Part shown: positions 1 through 8,660 of the stretch, one piece after another
How the letters are laid out: the number at the start of each line of letters is the position of its first letter
Position numbering within the stretch: position 1 is the first letter of the stretch
Assembly (NCBI RefSeq): GCF_963667735.1
Contig: NZ_OY763919.1
Location: 2,419,539-2,483,538, forward strand
Source: an uncultured Methanoregula sp.
Lineage (GTDB): Archaea > Halobacteriota > Methanomicrobia > Methanomicrobiales > Methanospirillaceae
DNA length: 64,000 nucleotides
Reading direction: 5' to 3'
Notes under the pieces: model-generated
Told to the model about the DNA's origin: nothing
Databases searched by the model: none
The model's input: the letters and a program-made list of their open reading frames with translations, nothing else
Program-made: the position numbers and the translations under genes

Positions 1-641
1 CGACTTTTTAATGAAGTCACGTTGCGAAGAGCGAAAGGTACTATCCAGCGGGCGGACACAATCAGGATTACAAAAATCAGGAGCACTTTTCCGATCTCAT
101 AGGGGAGCGAGGATGCAGTCAGGCTGCTGCTTCCCATCATGACCGGGGTTAGCAGGATCATCGGGATGATGGCAAGGTCCTGGAATATCAGAATCCCGAG
201 AAGCGTTCTTCCCGGTACGGTCTCGACATCCCCGCGTTCCTGGAGAATCTTCATCACGATTGCCGTGCTGGAGAGCGAGACAAGGAACCCGAAAAAGACG
301 GCTTCCTGGAACTGGAGACCCCGGGCCAGATACATCAGGGCAGATGCCGCGACAATGGTAGTCAGCACCTGAAGGGCCCCGCCAAGTACAACGATCCGCC
401 AGGCCCCGAGAAGTTTGTCGAATGAGAACTCAAGTCCGATGGTGAAGAGCAGGAGGATGACGCCAATCTCCCCGATGGTCTCTATCGTGGACTGGTCCTG
501 CACGATCCCAAGTGCATAGGGCCCTGCCAGAATACCGATAACAAGAAAGCTTACAATACTGGGGATCCGGAAACGCTGCCCGGCGTACAGGAGGAGAATA
601 GTGAGAATCCCAAGGCAGACAACAGCTAATATTACGTCCAT
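1..641 (-). CDS. Kef/CPA2-type cation:proton antiporter, 3'-truncated by window edge
   Basis: This gene reads leftward and leaves the window, so only about the first 213 codons are present and no stop is seen. The frame is a chain of hydrophobic helices typical of the Na+/H+ exchanger (CPA2, KefB-like) domain, including the stretches IGEIGVILLLFTIGLEFS and LSSTAIVMKILQERGD and the segment GILIFQDLAIIPM. Family members are inner-membrane monovalent cation:proton antiporters of about 12 helices, often followed by a TrkA-N domain; whether that is present lies outside the window. The start ATG at 639-641 gives MDVILAVVCLGIL, so the first helix begins almost at once. The gene is divergent from the GHMP-family gene. 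The family call is firm; the ion (K+ or Na+) cannot be told. Confidence 0.85.
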   Translation of the reverse strand, partial: MDVILAVVCLGILTILLLYAGQRFRIPSIVSFLVIGILAGPYALGIVQDQSTIETIGEIGVILLLFTIGLEFSFDKLLGAWRIVVLGGALQVLTTIVAASALMYLARGLQFQEAVFFGFLVSLSSTAIVMKILQERGDVETVPGRTLLGILIFQDLAIIPMILLTPVMMGSSSLTASSLPYEIGKVLLIFVILIVSARWIVPFALRNVTSLKS

Positions 642-867
642 GATTGATCCTGTGCGTACAAGCACCGGCTGCAGTGCCGCATCCGGGTAAACGCGCTCGT
701 TCTTTCCTTACCGCCACAACGGATATATTGATCACACCGGTCAGGCTCAAAACTATCACCAGCTGTGCGTATATTGAACCAGGAGAGATCATGATCGCGG
801 GATCTCATCAGAAAAGAGCTCCTGAAATCGTGCTCCTGAGCAGAGATATGCGAGTCCCCGGGGCAAA

Positions 868-877
868 TCTTATAAAC
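868..877 (+). promoter_or_regulatory. TATA box upstream of GHMP-family gene
   Basis: The sequence tcttataaac is a good archaeal TATA element. Archaeal transcription starts about 25 nt downstream, near 898-903. This coincides with a GTG at 901 in the reading frame of the next gene and leaves roughly 50 nt of leader before the Shine-Dalgarno-supported start at 952/955. Confidence 0.55.
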
Positions 878-951
878 CGGCTGAACACCGGTTTTCCCGC
901 GTGCCCGACACCGCAATCAGGCTGGAAGGATATTTGACAGGAGTTCAGGTT

Positions 952-2094
952 GTGATGCTTCGATCTGAATCCGAAACAATTTTCTTTCAGGGATCCATAA
1001 AGGAACCGGTACCTATGCCGATCATGAAGATCCGCGGAGGGGATCTTGACCTCGTGGAATACGATTTCAAGACCTTCGCACCCGGAAAAGACTTGAAAAC
1101 ACTCGGGCTTGAGAAAGGGACATTCACTCTTGAACCGGTGACTGGAACAGTCCATGTAAAAGCCCCCGCCCGAATCCATCTCACGGTCCTCGACATGAAC
1201 CGTTTTGCTCCGGACCACCCCGGAGGGGGAGGTATCGGGTTTGCCATCAGGTGCTATTGCACTGCGGAAGTTACCTGTACAAAAAAAGGCATCGAGATCG
1301 ATTACAACCGTGCAGTGATCGTGGAGAACTTTGTCGCGGTCTTCAAAAAGGCGGTGGGATACCGGGGGGGGTTCCGGATCCGGGTGACCGATCACGAATA
1401 CAAGCATGTCGGACTCGGATCAACGAGCACCGTGATGATTGCAGTTGCAACCGCCCTCAATGAAGCCGTGGGCTCCCCGCTCTCCAATGAACAGCTCCGC
1501 AAGCTGATCGGCCACAATTACGTTGAGGAGACAGCCGACGGTTCCATTGCCTTTGGATTTGAAACTGGAGTGGGCCCGGCAGCCAGCACGTTCGGGGGAA
1601 TGGCAGTCATGGGAGACGAACTGACCCTTGTCTACCATCACTCCTTTGCTGAAAAGAAGAATGTGTACATCATCATCCCCCCCACAACAATCTCTTCGGC
1701 CGGCACCCAGGAGTTCGATCTTTTAATGAACCGGGCCCGGACGCTGGATTACCGCGACCGGGAACTCAAGGCCTATCTTTTTGTAATGGACCTGATACCA
1801 GCTCTTGAAGAGGACAATCTGCCAAAGATCGGCAATGTCATCTGGGAGATCGAGTTTCGGGGATCGAAGCGGGCAGAAGTGGAACACCACACGTTCGAAA
1901 TTTACCACTACATGAGCATTCTGCGGGAGGCAGGACTCGAATTTGTCGGCATGAGTTCGGTAGGCCCGTCAATTGCGGTAGTAACGGATCTTGATAAAAA
2001 GCAGCTTGAAAAGATCTTAAAACCCCACGGGCTCAAAATCGCAATAGCGACCGGGGTCGACAACCAGGGACTGGTCATAGCCCGCCAGCCGTGA
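952..2094 (+). CDS. GHMP-superfamily protein, beta-RFAP synthase-like (archaeal sugar kinase family)
   Basis: About 380 residues. After a roughly 75-residue N-terminal segment comes a GHMP-type fold beginning APARIHLTVLDMN, with the glycine-rich loop GLGSTSTVMIA in the middle and a C-terminal motif MSSVGPSIAVV. The RIHLT..D signature and overall layout resemble archaeal beta-ribofuranosylaminobenzene 5'-phosphate synthase (COG1907), which makes the first committed intermediate of methanopterin. The glycine loop differs from the GLGSGTQ form I expect for the characterised enzyme, so a paralogue with another substrate is possible. The GTG at 952 is preceded by AGGAG at 939-943; ATG 955 and an in-frame GTG at 901, possibly leaderless, are alternatives. 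The family is fairly sure, the substrate is not. Confidence 0.7.
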   Translation: MMLRSESETIFFQGSIKEPVPMPIMKIRGGDLDLVEYDFKTFAPGKDLKTLGLEKGTFTLEPVTGTVHVKAPARIHLTVLDMNRFAPDHPGGGGIGFAIRCYCTAEVTCTKKGIEIDYNRAVIVENFVAVFKKAVGYRGGFRIRVTDHEYKHVGLGSTSTVMIAVATALNEAVGSPLSNEQLRKLIGHNYVEETADGSIAFGFETGVGPAASTFGGMAVMGDELTLVYHHSFAEKKNVYIIIPPTTISSAGTQEFDLLMNRARTLDYRDRELKAYLFVMDLIPALEEDNLPKIGNVIWEIEFRGSKRAEVEHHTFEIYHYMSILREAGLEFVGMSSVGPSIAVVTDLDKKQLEKILKPHGLKIAIATGVDNQGLVIARQP

Positions 2095-2150
2095 TCTTTT
2101 TTCACGCGGAACAGCAGGATTCATTACCTGCTGGATAAGAATATCAAAGG

Positions 2151-2666
2151 ATGATAAACCGGTTCTTATCCCTACGGTATATCAGCCTCATTGCGGTTGT
2201 TTCCCTGTTTATCGGGGCTGTCCTGATGTTCATCATAGGTGCCCTGCGAACCATTAACAGCGTCCTTGTCCTGCTGCTTGACAAGGGGCTGTTCAGTATC
2301 CCGGAACATCTCGACCGGGGCTCAGTAGTTTCCGTCACGCTGGTCCAGTCGGTGGATTCGTTCCTCTTTGCTCTTGTTCTCCTCATCTTCTCCATGGGCA
2401 TTTACAATCTTTTCATCAACAGCCCGGATGATGTCAGGAAACAGAATCTTCCAACCTGGCTCCGCATCAATAGTATCGCCGAACTCAAGACAACCCTCCT
2501 CCAGGTAATTATTGTCATTCTTGCGGTAAATGTGCTCGAACACGTCATCATTATCGGATCGGATGCCCTGAAATGGGAGACCCTGATAATCCCCATCTCA
2601 ATTGTCTGTCTGGCAGCAGCGCTCCTGATGATGCACGCGGTTCCCACCGGGAAAAAAGCGGAATAA
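2151..2666 (+). CDS. YqhA/UPF0114-family membrane protein
   Basis: 171 residues with about four transmembrane helices, roughly at 10-33, 64-86, 112-132 and 142-163. The segment VSVTLVQSVDSFLFALVLLI followed by YNLFI, and the later WLRINSIAELKTTLLQVI, match the layout of the UPF0114/YqhA family, whose function is unknown. It lies 57 nt after the GHMP gene on the same strand and could be co-transcribed. No strong Shine-Dalgarno is visible; AAAGG directly abuts the ATG. The short hydrophilic tail GKKAE is cytosolic-looking. Confidence 0.75.
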   Translation: MINRFLSLRYISLIAVVSLFIGAVLMFIIGALRTINSVLVLLLDKGLFSIPEHLDRGSVVSVTLVQSVDSFLFALVLLIFSMGIYNLFINSPDDVRKQNLPTWLRINSIAELKTTLLQVIIVILAVNVLEHVIIIGSDALKWETLIIPISIVCLAAALLMMHAVPTGKKAE

Positions 2667-2797
2667 TCCGAATAACGATGTTTCGCGCTTTGCCGGTATA
2701 AAAAATCTCTTTTTATGAAACTCTCTGACATTCCCTGCCGGGAGGGGTGAGCCGGCAGAATTCTCCTGGGATCCCAGATCCCTTAGAATGATTCAGA

Positions 2798-3457
2798 TTA
2801 GTCAGATCCGGTCTTCTTCTTCATCAGAACAGATCGTATGATCCCCACTGCGATCAGGACAATGGTCCCGGCCATGAGGAGGAAAACACCGAGAAGGAGA
2901 AGACTCAAGTTCTGCTTGACGATGGGCTGCGTTCCCGCAAAGTACCCGAGAAAGACAAGGCTGAACGCCCAGCAGATCGCTCCGAGAACATTGTAAAAGA
3001 GGAAACGTCGGTACTGCATGGAGCCGATACCGGCAAGGAAGGGCGCAAAAGTCCGTACAAGTGGGACAAACCGGGCAACAAAGATCGTTGCTCCCCCGTA
3101 TTTTTCATAAAAGCCGTAGGTCCGGTCAATATATTCCTGCTTGACAAGCGCAGGAAACCGTTCAAGAAAGACCCGGAGTCCCAGGTAATTGGCCACCCAG
3201 TAGTTCACGGTATCCCCAATCACCGCACCGAGAATAATGACAACGAGCAGCCACGGGAGATCGAGAATGCCGCTTGCCGCCGCAGCCCCACCGACAAAGA
3301 GAAGGGAATCTCCGGGCAGGAACGGGAAGATGATAAAACCGGTCTCAAAGAAGATGATGAGGAACAGGATGAGATATGTCCACATGCCGTATTCCTGCGT
3401 GATAACCGGCAGGTTCTGGTCGAAATGAAGAAAGATGCTGATGAGAGCGTCTATCAT
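2798..3457 (-). CDS. DedA-family (SNARE-associated/VTT) membrane protein
   Basis: 219 residues. The central region carries the DedA/VTT signature: FLPGDSLLFVGG near residue 45, then GDTVNYWVA near 80, and FVARFVPLVRTFAPFLAGIG near 125-145, where the conserved arginines and re-entrant-loop residues lie. The family comprises polytopic membrane proteins linked to lipid flippase or envelope homeostasis functions; the archaeal substrate is not known. A possible minus-strand TATA (revcomp of 3483-3493) lies only about 30 nt from the ATG, suggesting a short or absent leader. The gene converges on the YqhA-family gene. The family is confident, the precise role is not. Confidence 0.88.
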   Translation of the reverse strand: MIDALISIFLHFDQNLPVITQEYGMWTYLILFLIIFFETGFIIFPFLPGDSLLFVGGAAAASGILDLPWLLVVIILGAVIGDTVNYWVANYLGLRVFLERFPALVKQEYIDRTYGFYEKYGGATIFVARFVPLVRTFAPFLAGIGSMQYRRFLFYNVLGAICWAFSLVFLGYFAGTQPIVKQNLSLLLLGVFLLMAGTIVLIAVGIIRSVLMKKKTGSD

Positions 3458-3667
3458 GATTACCGGAACGTTGAGTGCGGCACTATATTAAACAGGAGGA
3501 TACAAGGGATGCCACGAGATCGGGCTGCAATTGAATGATGCATTTAAAAACGAGATTATAAATCAGATCCGGGGGGTTTTCTGTTACAAAAAAAGATTAT
3601 TCGGGTTTGGATGCAAAATTGAATATACGACAGAATATCTTCCCAATCTCTTCCGGAGAAGACCAGA

Positions 3668-4531
3668 ATGACAATCCTGACACAATATTTCCTGCGCGGA
3701 ACGCTCCTCGTTCTCGTTATCGCCCTTCTCATCGCGGCACCGGTGAATGCGTTCACCTCAAATTCGCTTGATATTACCCTCAACAGGAATGGAGATGCAA
3801 CCGCTACCTTCCGGTTCACCCTTGAGGGTCTTATTGAAAATGCCATCCCCCAGTCCATTCTTGAAGATGAACTTAAAAAAGGCCTCACTACGAGCTCTGA
3901 GGCCCCGACGCTCATCTCCATGGACCGGTCAAGCGCAACGCTCCTTTTGAAAAAATTCGCTGATACCTCGGATGTTCCTCAGGGAACCGAATACCGGACC
4001 GCCACCATGAACTTTAAAAAGGCAGAGATTGCACTCCAGTCATCTGCCATATCGAGCGTGGTATCCGCCGATTTCTCTCCGGCAAAAGTAACACTCACTT
4101 TCCCTGACCAGTATTCCCGCCAGTTTGAAAACCTCGATGTCCTGCCCTCGGTCACCCATACGGTAATCGATACCTCAAAAGCAGGAGCAAATACAACCCA
4201 GCAGAACACCGGCATCCTGAAAGTCGTTTCATCCCCACCGGCAGTCCATGTTTCCCTTGACGGTGCATATATCGGAGATGCTCCGGCCCAGTTCCCGGAT
4301 ATACCGGCAGGTTCGCACACACTCCTCTTTGAAAAGGAAGGGTTTGAACCGGTAAACAAAACCCTGACCATTGATGCTGGTAAGGGCCGGCAGGTTTCAG
4401 TTGTCCTGGCCTATGCACCATCAGTTTCTGCTACACCTGCCTCTCCCGGGTTTTCAATGGAAACTGCTGGACTTGCCCTGGTATTCGTTACCATTGTCGG
4501 ATATACAGTACGAACCGGGAAAAAACGATAG
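3668..4531 (+). CDS. Secreted PEGA-domain surface protein with PGF-like C-terminal tail
   Basis: 287 residues. A signal peptide (hydrophobic stretch about 11-28, ending near VNA) is followed by an unassigned beta-rich region to about 180. A PEGA repeat at about 190-250 carries the elements SSPPAVHVSLDGAYIGDAP and IPAGSHTLLFEKEGFEPV. The C-terminus has a Pro/Ser/Ala linker, then SPGFSMET, a hydrophobic helix and TGKKR. This PGF-helix-basic order resembles the PGF-CTERM signal processed by archaeosortase A. PEGA domains are common in archaeal cell-surface proteins. The start ATG is preceded by GGAGAAG at a suitable distance. Outer-surface location is inferred. Confidence 0.75.
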   Translation: MTILTQYFLRGTLLVLVIALLIAAPVNAFTSNSLDITLNRNGDATATFRFTLEGLIENAIPQSILEDELKKGLTTSSEAPTLISMDRSSATLLLKKFADTSDVPQGTEYRTATMNFKKAEIALQSSAISSVVSADFSPAKVTLTFPDQYSRQFENLDVLPSVTHTVIDTSKAGANTTQQNTGILKVVSSPPAVHVSLDGAYIGDAPAQFPDIPAGSHTLLFEKEGFEPVNKTLTIDAGKGRQVSVVLAYAPSVSATPASPGFSMETAGLALVFVTIVGYTVRTGKKR

Positions 4532-4692
4532 GGTTTTTGTTGACACAAGGGTTTCATTCCATCTAGGGCAAATCTTGCCTTTCAGATAATTGATACTGTC
4601 ATGCAAATATGCGATTAATAGAGAAAATTTTGATAAAATTGACGATAATTACAAATAAAGACAGATTCTCAATTTTTTACATTTAATTAGAA

Positions 4693-4708
4693 TTATATAC
4701 TATAAAAT
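4693..4708 (+). promoter_or_regulatory. TATA region of first archaellin gene
   Basis: The AT stretch TTATATACTATAAAAT lies about 50-65 nt before the ATG at 4757 and is the likely TATA element, placing the transcript start near 4730. Confidence 0.5.
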
Positions 4709-4710
4709 CA

Positions 4711-4756
4711 ATTTATCAGATACGGGTTTGAAATTATTTGAGCCCCCAGGTGAATT
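4711..4756 (+). promoter_or_regulatory. Conserved archaellin leader, copy 1
   Basis: The 46 nt before this archaellin ATG, including TACGGGTTTG, AATTATTTGA and a final AGGTGA Shine-Dalgarno, recur almost unchanged before the third archaellin gene (6481-6526). The end of the block also resembles the leader of the second gene. Conservation outside the coding region suggests shared control or recent duplication. Confidence 0.5.
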
Positions 4757-5329
4757 ATGAGATCATTCAACAATGATAATGCATTTACCGGCCTCGAGGC
4801 AGCGATTGTGCTCATCGCATTCGTTGTCGTTGCGGCGGTGTTCTCGTATGTGGTGCTCGGCGCCGGGTTCTTCACTACCCAGAAGAGCCAGGAAGTCGTC
4901 CACACCGGTGTACAGCAGGCCAGCTCAACTCTCGAAATCGTCGGCAATGTCTATGGTACCGGAACGGCTGGAACTAGTATTGACAAGATCAATTTCTCGG
5001 CTGCACTTGCACCTGGAGGAACCCCGGTAGATTTCGAGAAGGTCGTCATTACCTACAGCAATGCATCCCAGCTTGAAACACTCTCACGCACTGCTAGCAA
5101 AGGAACCGCAGTTACTGCAGGACAATGGGGCGTAGTTACTGTCCAGAACCAGGTCACCAATGATATGGTCCTGGAAAAGGGTGAGCAGTTTGATATCACC
5201 GCTATGCCCACAAATGCTCTTGTTAAAAATGACCAGTTCCAGCTTGAAGTTAAACCGGCTATCGGTGCAGCGCTCTCAATCTCTCGTACTGCCCCAGCTT
5301 CAATCCTGACGGTCAATACACTCTACTAA
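4757..5329 (+). CDS. Archaellin (archaeal flagellin), tandem copy 1
   Basis: 190 residues. The class III signal peptide is short (MRSFNNDN) with predicted cleavage before AFTGLEAA by an FlaK/PibD-type peptidase, followed by a strongly hydrophobic helix (VLIAFVVVAAVFSYVVLGAG) that forms the filament core. After TTQKSQE the protein is a beta-rich variable domain. The arrangement and the FTGLEAAIVLIAF sequence match Methanospirillum-type archaellins. It is the first of three near-identical genes, each with its own ATG, leader and T-run. AGGTGA precedes the start. No other archaellum genes (flaC-flaJ) are in the window, so motor and export parts must lie elsewhere. The sequence has no cysteines. 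Confidence 0.93.
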   Translation: MRSFNNDNAFTGLEAAIVLIAFVVVAAVFSYVVLGAGFFTTQKSQEVVHTGVQQASSTLEIVGNVYGTGTAGTSIDKINFSAALAPGGTPVDFEKVVITYSNASQLETLSRTASKGTAVTAGQWGVVTVQNQVTNDMVLEKGEQFDITAMPTNALVKNDQFQLEVKPAIGAALSISRTAPASILTVNTLY

Positions 5330-5330
5330 T

Positions 5331-5342
5331 CTTTTCTTTTTT
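5331..5342 (+). terminator. T-rich terminator after archaellin 1
   Basis: The run cttttctttttt begins one base after the stop codon; archaeal polymerase commonly terminates at such T-tracts. Confidence 0.5.
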
Positions 5343-5552
5343 CGACAGCGTTTATTATATCCCTAACGAATTTCCCGGCCATTGAAGGCATTATGTTCAG
5401 AGCGGAAACGTGAGGAATTGGCTGTTGAAAGCATAATTTAAAAAAAACCAAACGATACTCTGAAAAAGTGTTTTTTCAAGAAGAAAGTATTTGCCTTAGT
5501 AAAACAAGTCACAGTGCAGGGGTTTGGATCATGTGAGCCCCGCAGGTGAATC

Positions 5553-6125
5553 ATGAAACCTATACTCAATGATAATGCGTTCACCGGTCTCGAGGCAGCG
5601 ATTGTGCTCATTGCTTTCGTTGTCGTTGCGGCGGTGTTCTCGTACGTGGTGCTCGGCGCCGGGTTCTTCACTACCCAGAAGAGCCAGGAAGTCGTCCACA
5701 CCGGTGTACAGCAGGCCAGCTCAACTCTCGAAATTGTCGGCAATGTTTATGGTACAGGTACTCAGGGAGGCACAATCAACAGGATCAATTTCTCCGCTGC
5801 GTTAGCTCCCGGAGGAACCCCGGTTGATTTCGAGAAAGTCGTTATTACCTACAGTAATGCATCCTCACTCGAAACTCTCGGACGAATGGCAACCAAAGGA
5901 GCTACGGTTACTACTGGAAACTGGGGTGTTGTTACCGTCCAGAACCAGGTCACGGATGATATGGTCCTGGAAAAAGGAGAACAGTTTGACATCACGGCTA
6001 TGCCCACAAACGCAATTGTCAAGAACGACCAGTTCCAGCTGGAAATTAAGCCCGCTATCGGAGCGGCACTTTCAATTTCCCGCACGGCACCGGCTTCAAT
6101 TCAGATCGTGAACACACTCTATTAA
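5553..6125 (+). CDS. Archaellin, tandem copy 2
   Basis: 190 residues, near-identical to its neighbours through the first 60 residues (class III signal peptide ending DN, then AFTGLEAA and the hydrophobic core helix). It diverges mainly in the mid region, for example GTQGGTINRINFS and SSLETLGRMATKGATVTTGN. The N-terminal half is nearly identical at the DNA level too, including synonymous sites, pointing to recent duplication or gene conversion. It starts 223 nt after copy 1; AGGTGA precedes the ATG. An AT stretch at 5433-5443 is the best TATA candidate but would give a leader of about 90 nt. A T-run at 6126-6134 follows the stop. Confidence 0.93.
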   Translation: MKPILNDNAFTGLEAAIVLIAFVVVAAVFSYVVLGAGFFTTQKSQEVVHTGVQQASSTLEIVGNVYGTGTQGGTINRINFSAALAPGGTPVDFEKVVITYSNASSLETLGRMATKGATVTTGNWGVVTVQNQVTDDMVLEKGEQFDITAMPTNAIVKNDQFQLEIKPAIGAALSISRTAPASIQIVNTLY

Positions 6126-6456
6126 CTTTTTTTCTCGAACTAAGTGCAACCGTTGAACGAACTTATTCAATAATCCTGTTGTTTCCGATCAATAATATTG
6201 GATAAATTATTTGTAATTTTGATAAAAATATGGGATAGGTATTTTAAACGGTTCTATCTACATTTACAAACATCTCCAGGAAACGGGCGATATTATGAGT
6301 ACTATTCAGGATACATTATCAGATTTTATTGCCACCCCTAAGTGGTTTTTTCATAGATGTTAAGAATAATCAAAATGTAACCCGGATAAGAATTTTTTTT
6401 GAAATATTACTTGAAAAAAACGTAATATGTTCGTAAATTCATTAAAGATTTTGAGT

Positions 6457-6472
6457 TAAATATATATATAAT
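6457..6472 (+). promoter_or_regulatory. TATA region of third archaellin gene
   Basis: The run taaatatatatataat lies 55-70 nt before the ATG at 6527, the same spacing as the TATA region of archaellin 1. Confidence 0.5.
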
Positions 6473-6480
6473 TAAGACAT

Positions 6481-6526
6481 TTTATCAAATACGGGTTTGG
6501 AATTATTTGAAACCCTAAGGTGAATC
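6481..6526 (+). promoter_or_regulatory. Conserved archaellin leader, copy 2
   Basis: This 46-nt leader matches 4711-4756 at nearly every position, ending in AGGTGA before the ATG. Confidence 0.5.
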
Positions 6527-7099
6527 ATGAAATCGATACACAATGATAATGCGTTCACCGGTCTCGAGGCAGCGATTGTGCTCATCGCATTCGTTGTCGT
6601 TGCGGCGGTGTTCTCGTACGTGGTGCTCGGCGCCGGGTTCTTCACTACCCAGAAGAGCCAGGAAGTCGTCCACACCGGTGTACAGCAGGCTAGCTCTACT
6701 CTTGAAATCGTCGGCAATGTCTATGGTACCGGAACGGCAGGAGCTTCAATCGACAGGATCAATTTCTCGGCAGCCTTGGCCCCAGGCGGAACCCCGGTTG
6801 ATTTCGAGAAGGTCGTCATTACTTACAGCAATGCATCCCAGCTCGAAACCCTCGGCCGGATGACTAACAAGGGTGATACCGTTACTACAGGACACTGGGG
6901 TGTTGTTACCGTCCAGAACCAGGTCACCAATGATATGGTCCTGGAAAAAGGCGAGCAGTTCGACATCACGGCTATGCCCACAAATCCCCTTGTCAAGAAC
7001 GACCAGTTCCAGCTGGAAATTAAGCCCGCTATCGGAGCGGCACTTTCAATTTCCCGCACGGCACCGGCTTCTATCCAGACGGTAAATACCCTCTACTAA
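6527..7099 (+). CDS. Archaellin, tandem copy 3
   Basis: 190 residues with the same plan as copies 1 and 2: peptide MKSIHNDN, cleavage before AFTGLEAA, core helix, then a beta-rich surface domain. It is closest to copy 1 near GTAGASIDRINFS but to copy 2 at the C-terminal end, where the stretch coding EIKPAIGAALSISRTAPAS is almost the same DNA. This mosaic fits gene conversion among the three. A T-run at 7101-7115 follows the stop. Expression as alternative or major and minor filament subunits is a reasonable inference. Confidence 0.93.
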   Translation: MKSIHNDNAFTGLEAAIVLIAFVVVAAVFSYVVLGAGFFTTQKSQEVVHTGVQQASSTLEIVGNVYGTGTAGASIDRINFSAALAPGGTPVDFEKVVITYSNASQLETLGRMTNKGDTVTTGHWGVVTVQNQVTNDMVLEKGEQFDITAMPTNPLVKNDQFQLEIKPAIGAALSISRTAPASIQTVNTLY

Positions 7100-7300
7100 T
7101 CTTTTTTGTTTTTCTCAAAATACCCGTTGCGTGGCACTTTTTTCAGCTATATGTTTCTGGATTCACAATACTATTCGTTCAGTCTCCACGAGTAACGAGC
7201 AAGATACTTCTTCAGATTCGAAAGAATCCCGTGTATTAAAAAACTATACACAGAGAGATCAGTGAAAAGCCCTAAAAGAAGTGAGATCAGAAAAAGAGAG

Positions 7301-8605
7301 TTAGTATTTCCGCTTCACAAACAGGCCGACAACCAGCAGAGCCCCGAGAATTGTTATTGGCAGAACCGGGGCTTTGTGCGTAGGCGTTGCTGCAACCAGC
7401 GCGGAAGAGACAGTGCTGGTAGCACCAGCATTGACCTGGATGGTTGTTGAATAATCCTGGTATCCATCGAGCCGCATGGTCACGAGATGATTGCCGGCAG
7501 CGACACTATTCAGCGTAAGAGGTGTGATCCCGATAAAATTGTTGTCAAGGAAGACATTGGCACCCGATGGTGTCGAGGACACGGACAGCCCCCCCGTACC
7601 GGACACCGGTGAGAGCGGCTGGAGAACTTTGTTCACTTCCGTGACCGTATTTGCGGTAACGCTGACCACAACGGAATAGGGCTGGTACCCGTTCAGGGAA
7701 AGGGCAACCGTGCGGGATCCGACAGGGATGTTATTCAGTTTGAGGGAGCCTGAGGCGGGTGTCTGCCCGAAACTGATCCCATCGACCGTAACCGCTGCAC
7801 CACCGGGGCTCGAAGAGACATAAATCCATCCCGAGCTGCTGACCGGCAGGGGATTCAAGGTCCCGTCGACCGTCCGGGTACCCCCGGCAGGTACGTCAAC
7901 CGTGGACTTCCAGTCATAATAACCGGCATGATCGAGTTGTACAATATGGGTAGTTGCAGCAACATTGTTGATCGTCATCGGAGTGATGCCCCGGTAGACA
8001 CTGTCAAGATAGATATTGGAACCGGTCGGCTGGGAGATGATATACAGCGATCCGGTTGTATCAAGCCGGGAGAGCGGGCAGTAGACACTGGACCTCGATC
8101 CGGATGAGACCGATACCGAGGTTGTATAGGGCTGGTACCCGGACATATCTGCTTCGATCGTGTACGTCCCGGGCCAGACATCGCTGATGACCAGGGGGGA
8201 GAGGCCGCGATAATTCCCATTGAAATAGATCTGTGCACCCGATGGCTGGGATTCCACCGAGATCGAACCGTAATTCACCGGAGCCTGGGTCGGGACCGGG
8301 TTGAGAGTGGCGTAGACAGTCCTGGTCTGTCCCGCTGACGGCATCTCGACCGAGGTTGAAAATGGTGTATACCCGCTCTTCTCAACGGACACGGTATTTA
8401 CCGGTGAGCCGGTTGTGTACACCGGAACCGTGAGGGATCCGCCGGAAATGATTCCCTGGTATACCCCGTTGAAACTGACACTCGCACCATCAACATTGCA
8501 CATTACCTGGATCCAGCCTTCCTGACCACCAAGTGCAGTAACAGGAGAGACTGACAGGAGAACAATACCCAAAATAATACCAATAACAAGAAGATCTTTT
8601 CTCAT
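7301..8605 (-). CDS. Cell-surface protein with five PEGA repeats
   Basis: 434 residues from the ATG at 8605, chosen because MRKDLLVIGIILGIVLL gives a clean signal peptide ending VTALGG; a longer form starts at 8632. Five PEGA-type repeats of about 70-80 residues fill the protein, with recurring pieces such as SQPSGAQIYFNGNYRG, SQPTGSNIYLDSVYRG, SSPGGAAVTVDGISFG and STPSGANVFLDNNFIG, each followed by a V.AG....L...GY sequence. The C-terminus is a helix plus VKRKY membrane anchor without a PGF motif. It converges with the archaellin genes. It is likely an extracellular, envelope-anchored adhesion or S-layer-associated protein; the role is inferred from the domain type only. Confidence 0.82.
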   Translation of the reverse strand: MRKDLLVIGIILGIVLLSVSPVTALGGQEGWIQVMCNVDGASVSFNGVYQGIISGGSLTVPVYTTGSPVNTVSVEKSGYTPFSTSVEMPSAGQTRTVYATLNPVPTQAPVNYGSISVESQPSGAQIYFNGNYRGLSPLVISDVWPGTYTIEADMSGYQPYTTSVSVSSGSRSSVYCPLSRLDTTGSLYIISQPTGSNIYLDSVYRGITPMTINNVAATTHIVQLDHAGYYDWKSTVDVPAGGTRTVDGTLNPLPVSSSGWIYVSSSPGGAAVTVDGISFGQTPASGSLKLNNIPVGSRTVALSLNGYQPYSVVVSVTANTVTEVNKVLQPLSPVSGTGGLSVSSTPSGANVFLDNNFIGITPLTLNSVAAGNHLVTMRLDGYQDYSTTIQVNAGATSTVSSALVAATPTHKAPVLPITILGALLVVGLFVKRKY

Positions 8606-8660
8606 ACTATCCATCCAGAAGGTCATCGGCATAATGCCAAAAAAACATTTCCCTCTGTAT

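Larger units (their letters stand above)
6126..6526 (+). other. 401-nt spacer between archaellins 2 and 3
   Basis: It opens with a T-rich terminator (6126-6134) and ends with a TATA region (6457-6472) and the conserved archaellin leader. A 22-codon ORF at 6296-6364 begins MSTIQDTLSDF but has no other support. The spacer is AT-rich and I see no other feature in it. Confidence 0.5.

Noticed and set aside
4757..7099. Type IV pilin rather than archaellin
   Set aside because: The long FTGLEAAIVLIAF core and 190-residue beta-rich domain match archaellins closely.
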